Positions 15,814 to 20,631 of a DNA stretch of 20,631 nucleotides are shown piece after piece (position 1 is the stretch's first letter; the number at the start of each line of letters is the position of its first letter). Position numbers and translations under genes: made by a program. Under the pieces are notes generated by a model, which ran no database searches, was not told the origin of the DNA, and worked only from the letters and a program-made list of their open reading frames with translations. This DNA comes from an uncultured Rhodocyclaceae bacterium. GTDB lineage: Bacteria; Pseudomonadota; Gammaproteobacteria; Burkholderiales; Rhodocyclaceae. The stretch is taken from positions 1 to 20,631 of the forward strand of contig URNG01000052.1 in NCBI GenBank assembly GCA_900549295.1, in the 5' to 3' direction.

Positions 15814-17709
15814 TCAGCGCACGAAGCGCCGGCATTCCTTGCCGACTTCCGTCAGCAGCGGCTGCGCATCGGCGACGATGCCGTCGCGCTCCTGGCGGGT
15901 GACGGGGTGATCGTTTTCGTCATAGACGCTGTAACGGAAATACGTGCGTCCGGTGTAGGGAAAAACGATCTTGTGCGCGCCATCGTCGACACCCATGTGG
16001 TCGTATTCGCCAAAGACGAAATACGGCATTTCCCGATCCAGCGGCAGGGCCGAGCTGTAGGCTCGCGGGTCCTGCGTGACGCCCAGCCGCGCCAGCAGCG
16101 TCGGGGCCACTTGCAGGTGCGAGGTGCGGTGGCTGACGACGGCCGGGGCCACGCCGGGACGCCACAGGATGAGCGGCACGCGGATTTGCTCCTCCGGGAA
16201 GGTATCGCTGTGGCCGTGTCCCCAGCGGCCTTTTTCCATGAATTCCTCGCCGTGGTCGCCGGTAAAGAGCAGCACGGTCTTGTCCAGCATGCCGGTGCGC
16301 TCCAGGTGCTCGATCAGCCGCCCGACCTGGGCGTCGATGTGGTGCGCGGCGTTGATGTAACGCGCGTGGATGGCCTCAATGTTGTTCTTCAGATCGAGGT
16401 CGATGTAGTTCATGTCGCGCAGGTAATCGGGGCGCAGCGCGCTGTCTTCGGGAAAGCTGTAGGGGGCGTGGGTGGATTCGAAGAACATGAAGCCGAAGAA
16501 CGGACGTTTCGGGTCGCGCTGGTCGATGTGGCGTTCGAGATCGTCGATGTTGCGGATGTCGCGCCGCCACGGGTCGCCGTCCTGGATGGCGTGCATGTTT
16601 TCCGGCGCAAGCTTGGCAAATACGGTGTGATGCAGTTCCGGATAGGTGAAGCTCTGGCTGGTGTGGGCGGCGATCTGGTAATCGTGTTCGCGCAGGATTT
16701 TCATCAGCACCGGCTCCACCCGCTGTTTCTCGAAGCTGTACCAGTAGGGCGCGTAAATGCCGTAAAAGAGCGAGAACAGGCCCATGCGGGTGCGGTTGCC
16801 GCCGCTGTAGTGGCGCTCGTAGCGCGTCGAGCGCTGGGCAAAGCGCCACAGGTTCGGCGTGATCTGCGCATCGAGCAGATCCCAGCGGAAGGACTCGGCC
16901 ACCAGAACGATGACGTTCTCCGGGCGCAAACCGCTGCTATCCACCGGCTGTGCCGGATAGACCACTTCGCCGCCCGCCAGCCGCAGGTTTTCCTTGCCGC
17001 GCGGCTCGACGCCCAGATATTTGAACAATTTGCTGGCCCCGCTCTTGAACTGGAACGGAATGGCATCGGCCGCCGCCAGAATGTTCTCCCGACCGGTATG
17101 CACGCTGTAGGCAAACCCCATTTCCACGCCGGCCAGCAGACAGAACAGACTGACCGCCGCCACGCGCAGCGAGCGCCCGGAAAACTGCCAGCCGCGCGCC
17201 CGGTAGCGGTGCAGCAGCCACAGCACGGCCAGATTGGCCAGCACGATGCCCACCACCTGCGCGGCCACCGTGCGTTCCGTCGAGGCGGTCGCCCCCAGCG
17301 CGGCGATGCCGCCCGGCGTGGTCAGCAGATTCCAGACGAAGCCGTTGAAGTGGTATTGGTACAGCGAAAACAGCCGGTAATCGGCATAAACGGCCAGCAG
17401 CGCCAGACTGCCGCCCAGCGCCGCCGCGCCGGCCAGCCAGCCGCCGCGTCCGGGCAGACGGCGCGGCAGCAGGGAAAGCAGGCCGACCGGCAGCGCCGCC
17501 AGCAGCAGATAAGCGCCGGCATAGGCCAGGGTGCTCAAAACGACGTAAATCCAGGCCAGCCGCCCGGCGATCGCCACATGCGGCCAGAAAAAGCTCATCA
17601 GCACGCACAAGGCGCAATAGAGCAGAACGAAATAACGGCGCAAGGGGCTGGCGTTTCCAGCAGCAGCGCGCGCGGCAGGGGTCGCGGCATCATTCGCGGC
17701 AGCAGACAT
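15814..17709 (-). CDS. YejM/PbgA-like sulfatase-fold inner-membrane protein (631 aa)
   Basis: The N-terminal part has about five membrane helices and the segment YADYRLFSLYQYHFNGFVW (108-126) followed by NLLTTPGG, which resembles the DUF3413 region of YejM/PbgA. The periplasmic domain has sulfatase-fold active-site pieces: VIVLVAESFRWD (E272), GGNRTRMGLFSLFYG (T307), ESTHAPYSFP (H414) and FTGDHGEEF (D485, H486). YejM in enterobacteria senses LPS and tunes LpxC turnover and has lost or reduced catalysis; other relatives transfer phospho-headgroups. All metal ligands and the threonine are present here, so catalysis is possible. GGAG precedes ATG 17709 by eight bases. The gene lies between the methyltransferase (24 bases) and PAP2 (12 bases), clearly one operon. 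Confidence 0.8.
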   Translation of the reverse strand: MSAAANDAATPAARAAAGNASPLRRYFVLLYCALCVLMSFFWPHVAIAGRLAWIYVVLSTLAYAGAYLLLAALPVGLLSLLPRRLPGRGGWLAGAAALGGSLALLAVYADYRLFSLYQYHFNGFVWNLLTTPGGIAALGATASTERTVAAQVVGIVLANLAVLWLLHRYRARGWQFSGRSLRVAAVSLFCLLAGVEMGFAYSVHTGRENILAAADAIPFQFKSGASKLFKYLGVEPRGKENLRLAGGEVVYPAQPVDSSGLRPENVIVLVAESFRWDLLDAQITPNLWRFAQRSTRYERHYSGGNRTRMGLFSLFYGIYAPYWYSFEKQRVEPVLMKILREHDYQIAAHTSQSFTYPELHHTVFAKLAPENMHAIQDGDPWRRDIRNIDDLERHIDQRDPKRPFFGFMFFESTHAPYSFPEDSALRPDYLRDMNYIDLDLKNNIEAIHARYINAAHHIDAQVGRLIEHLERTGMLDKTVLLFTGDHGEEFMEKGRWGHGHSDTFPEEQIRVPLILWRPGVAPAVVSHRTSHLQVAPTLLARLGVTQDPRAYSSALPLDREMPYFVFGEYDHMGVDDGAHKIVFPYTGRTYFRYSVYDENDHPVTRQERDGIVADAQPLLTEVGKECRRFVR

Positions 17710-17733
17710 TCTGTTTCTCCAGTACCTATCGGG

Positions 17734-18453
17734 TCAGGCTTTGCGCAGCGTATAAACGCGCCACATGGCGTAGCGCGGCAGAAAATCGTGGCGCGCCAGC
17801 ACGCTGAAACCGGCGGCGGCGAATTCCGCCTCGGCGATGCCGGCGGAAACGATGAAGCGATTCTGGTTTTCGTCCGGACCGCGCAAGGCGCGCCGCGCTT
17901 CCAGGCGGCGGCGTTTCCAGGCTTTGTAGTTGCCGTCCACCCACAGGGAAACGATCAGGGTGTCGCGCGTCACCCGGTGGAACTCGCGCAGCATGGCCAG
18001 ACGATGCGCCGGATCAGCGACGTGGTGCAGGAGACGCATGCAAAAAATGCAATCGACCGCGCCCGCATCCAGATCAATGGCGAACGCCGAAGTTTGCAGG
18101 GTGACGACCCGGCTGACCAGTTCCGGCGGCTGGCAGCGGCGCGCCACGTCGAGCATGTGCGCCGAGTTGTCCGCCGCCAGGATGACGCGCTCCGGCTCTT
18201 CCGCCAGCAAGGCCCAGAAGCGCCCGGCCCCGCACGGCAGATCGAGCACCCGCCGGGGATTGCCGGCCGCCTGCAAGGCGCGGCGGGCCAGTTGTCGATC
18301 GCGCCAGTCGGAAAGGCGGCGGGCCAGTCCGGCGCGGTGTTTGTGGAAATATTGCAGCGAATGCTCGTCGTCGTATTTCTTCGAGAATTCGAGTTCGATC
18401 GGCTTGGAGTCGGGTGTGCGTTCGGGTGCGCGCTCGGGGATACGTTCATTCAC
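17734..18453 (-). CDS. Class I SAM-dependent methyltransferase (239 aa)
   Basis: This is a cytoplasmic Rossmann-fold methyltransferase: motif I is VLDLPCGAGRFW (69-80), the acidic residue binding the SAM ribose is in LAADNS (D95), and the motif IV region is DCIFCMRLLHHV (134-145). The substrate is not recognisable. The frame starts with GTG at 18453 and no ATG is available before residue 100, so the true start could be another non-ATG codon. The N-terminus has a short PERAPERTP repeat. It is the first gene after phased array B and precedes the YejM-like and PAP2 genes, so a lipid, LPS-sugar or isoprenoid substrate is possible but is inference. Confidence 0.82.
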   Translation of the reverse strand: MNERIPERAPERTPDSKPIELEFSKKYDDEHSLQYFHKHRAGLARRLSDWRDRQLARRALQAAGNPRRVLDLPCGAGRFWALLAEEPERVILAADNSAHMLDVARRCQPPELVSRVVTLQTSAFAIDLDAGAVDCIFCMRLLHHVADPAHRLAMLREFHRVTRDTLIVSLWVDGNYKAWKRRRLEARRALRGPDENQNRFIVSAGIAEAEFAAAGFSVLARHDFLPRYAMWRVYTLRKA

Positions 18454-18501
18454 GGTCGGCCAGACAAGGAGTTGCAGATGCCGGCGACGATAGACAGACG
18501 G

Positions 18502-18541
18502 GCATCAAAGCCGCGTCAAAAGAGCGTCAAATTTTGGTGAA
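18502..18541 (-). promoter_or_regulatory. Array B: four 11-bp-phased TTGACGC-like half-sites upstream of the methyltransferase operon
   Basis: Read on the minus strand, half-sites begin at 18541 (TTCACCA), 18530 (TTGACGC), 18519 (TTGACGC) and 18508 (TTGATGC), each exactly 11 bp apart. The array fills much of the 89-base gap between the kinase stop and the methyltransferase start, ending 48 bp before the GTG. It shares unit, spacing and distance with array A. A weak TCTATC lies downstream as a possible -10 (18495-18490). The position suggests a second promoter inside the operon controlled by the neighbouring response regulator. Confidence 0.65.
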
Positions 18542-18542
18542 A

Positions 18543-19820
18543 TCAGGCCAGAAGGCGCACTCTGAAGCAGGTGCCGCCGCCGGCCGGAGCTTCGGCGGTG
18601 ACGCTCCAGCCGGCCTGTTCGCACACCCGGCGCACCAGGGACAGGCCGAGGCCAAGCCCTTCGCCGCGGGCGCGGCGGCCGCGCTGGAAAGGCTCGAAGA
18701 TCAGCCCCAGTTCTTCCGGGGGAATGCCCGGCCCGGTGTCTTCGACGCGGAATCCGGTCGCTTCCAGACATAAACGAATCTCGCCGCGCTCGGTGTAGTG
18801 CAGGGCGTTGCGCAGCAGGTTGCCGAGCACCACGCGCAGCAGCGTCGGGTGCCATGCGCCGGGCGTTTCGGCTTCCTGGCGATAGACGAAGGACAGGCCG
18901 CGCTCGAGAATCTGCGGCTGCCACAGGGCGACCTGCTCCTCGGCGGCCTGCGCCAGACTGACGCTCTCCTGCGGCGTCAGCCCGGCCGTCCGGGCGCGCG
19001 CCAGTTGCAGGAAGGTTTCCACCAGCGCCTGCATTTCGGCGGCCGCCTTGGCGATGCGCCCGACCTGCCGCCGGCTGTTCTCCGGCAGTTCCTCGCGTTC
19101 CAGCAGTTCGCTGGAAGTCGCCACGATCATCAACGGCGTGCGCAATTCGTGGCTGACGTCGCTGGTGAACAGGCGCTCGCGCTCCAGCGAGGCCTGCAAC
19201 TGGGCGAAGGATTCATCGAAGGCATGGGCCAGTTGCCCCAGCTCGTCGTCGCCGTAGGCGGGGGCCAGCAGCGGGGCCGCGCCCTGCGCCGGGTCATGCG
19301 CGCGCACCGCCGTGGCCAGGCGGGTCACCGGGTCGATCACCCGGCGCACGGTGAGGCGGCCGATCAGGTAGGCGAGCGCGATCGCCAGCAGCACGCCGCC
19401 GATGATGACCTTGTAGAGCAGCTTTTCCCGCGCCTCGAAGGCATCCTGATTGCGCACCAGGATGAAGCGGTGGCCGTCGATTTCCTCTTCCAGAACGTGC
19501 CACGCGCCGTGCGCCGTGACGATTTCCTGATAGCCCGGATGCGATTTCTCCAGCCGGAAAGGCAGCGGTCTGTTCGTTTGCAGGGTCGGCGCGTAAAGCG
19601 CGCTGCCCCCGGTCAGGTCGGGAATCCGCCCTTCGGTGAGAAACACCGTTTCCACCACCGCCATTTCCTGATGCAGTTCCTCGCCGACCAGATCTTCCTC
19701 GACGACGTGGATGAGAACGATGATGGCCCAGGCGTTGATGCCCGCCACCAGCGCCGTGAGCAGGATGAAGGAGAGCAGGATGCGCCGCGCCAGCGGCTGC
19801 GGCGGACGTTCAGGCCGCAT
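18543..19820 (-). CDS. Two-component sensor histidine kinase, HAMP type (425 aa)
   Basis: The start at ATG 19820 overlaps the regulator stop by 11 bases; a Met 30 bases earlier (19850) is possible. Domains in order are a first membrane helix (about 14-40), a periplasmic sensor of about 95 residues (41-135), a second helix (137-155), HAMP (about 155-210), the HisKA H-box SDVSHELRTPL with phospho-accepting H224, the N-box NLLRNALHYT (N338), the G1 box VEDTGPGIP, the F-box FEPFQRG and the G2 box GEGLGLGLSL. The kinase is complete. The sensor is acidic at its start (EEDLVGEELHQE) and unassigned; general architecture resembles envelope sensors of the PmrB/ColS type, which is a suggestion only. Confidence 0.93.
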   Translation of the reverse strand: MRPERPPQPLARRILLSFILLTALVAGINAWAIIVLIHVVEEDLVGEELHQEMAVVETVFLTEGRIPDLTGGSALYAPTLQTNRPLPFRLEKSHPGYQEIVTAHGAWHVLEEEIDGHRFILVRNQDAFEAREKLLYKVIIGGVLLAIALAYLIGRLTVRRVIDPVTRLATAVRAHDPAQGAAPLLAPAYGDDELGQLAHAFDESFAQLQASLERERLFTSDVSHELRTPLMIVATSSELLEREELPENSRRQVGRIAKAAAEMQALVETFLQLARARTAGLTPQESVSLAQAAEEQVALWQPQILERGLSFVYRQEAETPGAWHPTLLRVVLGNLLRNALHYTERGEIRLCLEATGFRVEDTGPGIPPEELGLIFEPFQRGRRARGEGLGLGLSLVRRVCEQAGWSVTAEAPAGGGTCFRVRLLA

Positions 19821-20484
19821 GTTCGGGAGCCAGGCGATAGCCGATGCCATGCACGGTGTGCAGCAGGCTGTGCGCGAAGGGGCGATCCACCGCCTGCCGC
19901 AAGAGGTGCAGGTGGCTGCGCAGGCTGTCGCTGGGCGGCGGCTGGTCGCCCCACAGGGCGTGTTCGAGGTCTTCCCGGCGCACCACCGCCGGACTTCTGC
20001 GCATCAGGATCTCCAGCAGCTTGAGGCAGGCCGGGTTGAGTTTCAGCGGCTGCCCGGCGCGGCTGACCTGCCAGGTGTCGAGGTCGAGTTGCAGGTCGGC
20101 CACCTGCAAACGCGGCTGGAATCCCTGGCTGCGCCGCAGCACGGCGTCGATGCGCGCCGCCAGTTCGGCCAGGGCGAAGGGCTTGACGAGGTAATCGTCG
20201 GCCCCTTCGCGCAGGCCATGCAGGCGGTCGTCGAGCGTGTCGCGGGCGGTGAGCATGATGATCGGCGTGTGCTTGCCGCTGTCGCGCAGGCTACGGCAGA
20301 CCTGGTAGCCGTCCATCCCCGGCAGCATGATGTCGAGCACGATCAGGTCGTAGCTGCCGATGAGCGCCAGATGCAGGCCGCCGGGGCCGTTCTGCGCGCA
20401 ATCCACCACGTGACCGGCGGCTTCCAGGTAGTCGACGATGTTGGCGAGAATGTCGGCGTTGTCTTCGATGATGAGCAGGCGCAT
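19810..20484 (-). CDS. OmpR/PhoB-family response regulator (224 aa)
   Basis: The receiver domain (1-115) has the acidic pocket E7/D8, phosphorylation site D51 (LIVLDIMLPGMDG), T79 and K101 (LVKPF). The winged-helix DNA-binding domain (about 128-218) ends in HTVHGIGYRLAP, the normal OmpR-type wing. Such regulators bind head-to-tail half-sites one helical turn apart, which fits arrays A and B. The gene begins seven bases after the ampD stop, and its TGAGG ribosome binding site overlaps that stop codon. The kinase follows with an overlap, so ampD, regulator and kinase are probably co-transcribed. Confidence 0.94.
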   Translation of the reverse strand: MRLLIIEDNADILANIVDYLEAAGHVVDCAQNGPGGLHLALIGSYDLIVLDIMLPGMDGYQVCRSLRDSGKHTPIIMLTARDTLDDRLHGLREGADDYLVKPFALAELAARIDAVLRRSQGFQPRLQVADLQLDLDTWQVSRAGQPLKLNPACLKLLEILMRRSPAVVRREDLEHALWGDQPPPSDSLRSHLHLLRQAVDRPFAHSLLHTVHGIGYRLAPEHAA

Positions 20485-20491
20485 GGCAACC

Positions 20492-20631
20492 TCAGGGCAA
20501 ACACAGGTCGGGATGGCGCGCCGCCACCGCCGGCCAGTCGAAACAGGGGCCGGGATCGGTCTTGCGGCCCGGCGCGACGTCGCTGTGGCCGGCGATGGCG
20601 GGGGGCGCGGAAAACACCCGGCCTATTTCGC
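20492..20631 (-). CDS. ampD: 1,6-anhydro-N-acetylmuramyl-L-alanine amidase AmpD, C-terminal part only
   Basis: Only the last 45 codons are inside the window. They include AIAGHSDVAPGRKTDPG and PCFDW, the signature of AmpD's C-terminus; the histidine of GHSD and the aspartate of KTDPG are the zinc ligands equivalent to H154 and D164 of the E. coli/Citrobacter enzyme, and the lysine of RKTD is K162. AmpD removes peptides from anhydro-muropeptides in the cytoplasm during cell-wall recycling and thereby lowers AmpR-driven beta-lactamase induction. It ends CLP just ahead of the response regulator. Confidence 0.9.
   Translation of the reverse strand, partial: EIGRVFSAPPAIAGHSDVAPGRKTDPGPCFDWPAVAARHPDLCLP

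Noticed and set aside
15568..18540. A 990-codon plus-strand frame across PAP2, YejM-like and methyltransferase genes
   Set aside because: It spans three well-supported genes on the opposite strand and their junctions, and its product has no motif.

Overview
This is a high-GC (clearly above 60 percent by eye), densely packed chromosomal window from a Gram-negative bacterium, most likely a betaproteobacterium of the Rhodocyclales/Nitrosomonadales type. The reasons are the divergent glnE / yhdP arrangement with a nitrilase-family gene behind yhdP, the AmpD amidase, the YejM-like and lipoprotein envelope genes, and the style of the intergenic palindromic repeats. The taxonomic call is inference. 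I see no rRNA, tRNA, CRISPR array, integrase or transposase.

Layout. 1-4501 (minus): a truncated carbon-nitrogen hydrolase, overlapped ATGA-fashion by the giant AsmA-like protein YhdP. 4630-7326 (plus): glnE, the glutamine synthetase adenylyltransferase. 7364-8882 (minus): a YXWXGXW-repeat lipoprotein with a long Arg/Pro-rich tail, and mscL, separated by a 21-bp perfect hairpin. 9033-10755 (plus): mtnA overlapping a FucA/Ald2-like class II aldolase, a compact two-gene arrangement that fits the DHAP shunt for salvage of 5'-methylthioadenosine or 5'-deoxyadenosine. 11045-12031 (plus): a DmeF-type CDF metal exporter. 12032-12364: a gene-free stretch holding a REP-like dyad, a REPIN-like doublet and a phased array of regulatory half-sites. 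12365-14350 (plus): an LtaS-type sulfatase-fold phosphotransferase. 14375-14973 (minus): a ParE/RelE toxin and Phd/YefM antitoxin with a readable promoter/operator. 15046-20631 (minus): ampD (C-terminus only), OmpR-family response regulator, sensor kinase, SAM methyltransferase, YejM/PbgA-like sulfatase-fold membrane protein and a PAP2 phosphatase, all in one direction.

The most interesting signal is regulatory. Four 7-bp half-sites related to TTGACGC, spaced exactly 11 bp start to start, lie 52 bp upstream of the LtaS-like gene (12273-12312). A second set of four with the same geometry lies 48 bp upstream of the methyltransferase/YejM-like/PAP2 genes (18502-18541, minus). Head-to-tail repeats with one-helical-turn spacing are the usual target of OmpR/PhoB-family regulators, and such a regulator is encoded just upstream of the second array. 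I infer a small local regulon in which this two-component system controls two sulfatase-fold envelope enzymes, a lipid phosphatase and a methyltransferase. The system probably remodels lipid or LPS headgroups and is linked to peptidoglycan recycling through ampD. The sites and spacing are seen directly; the regulator-target link and the chemistry are inference.
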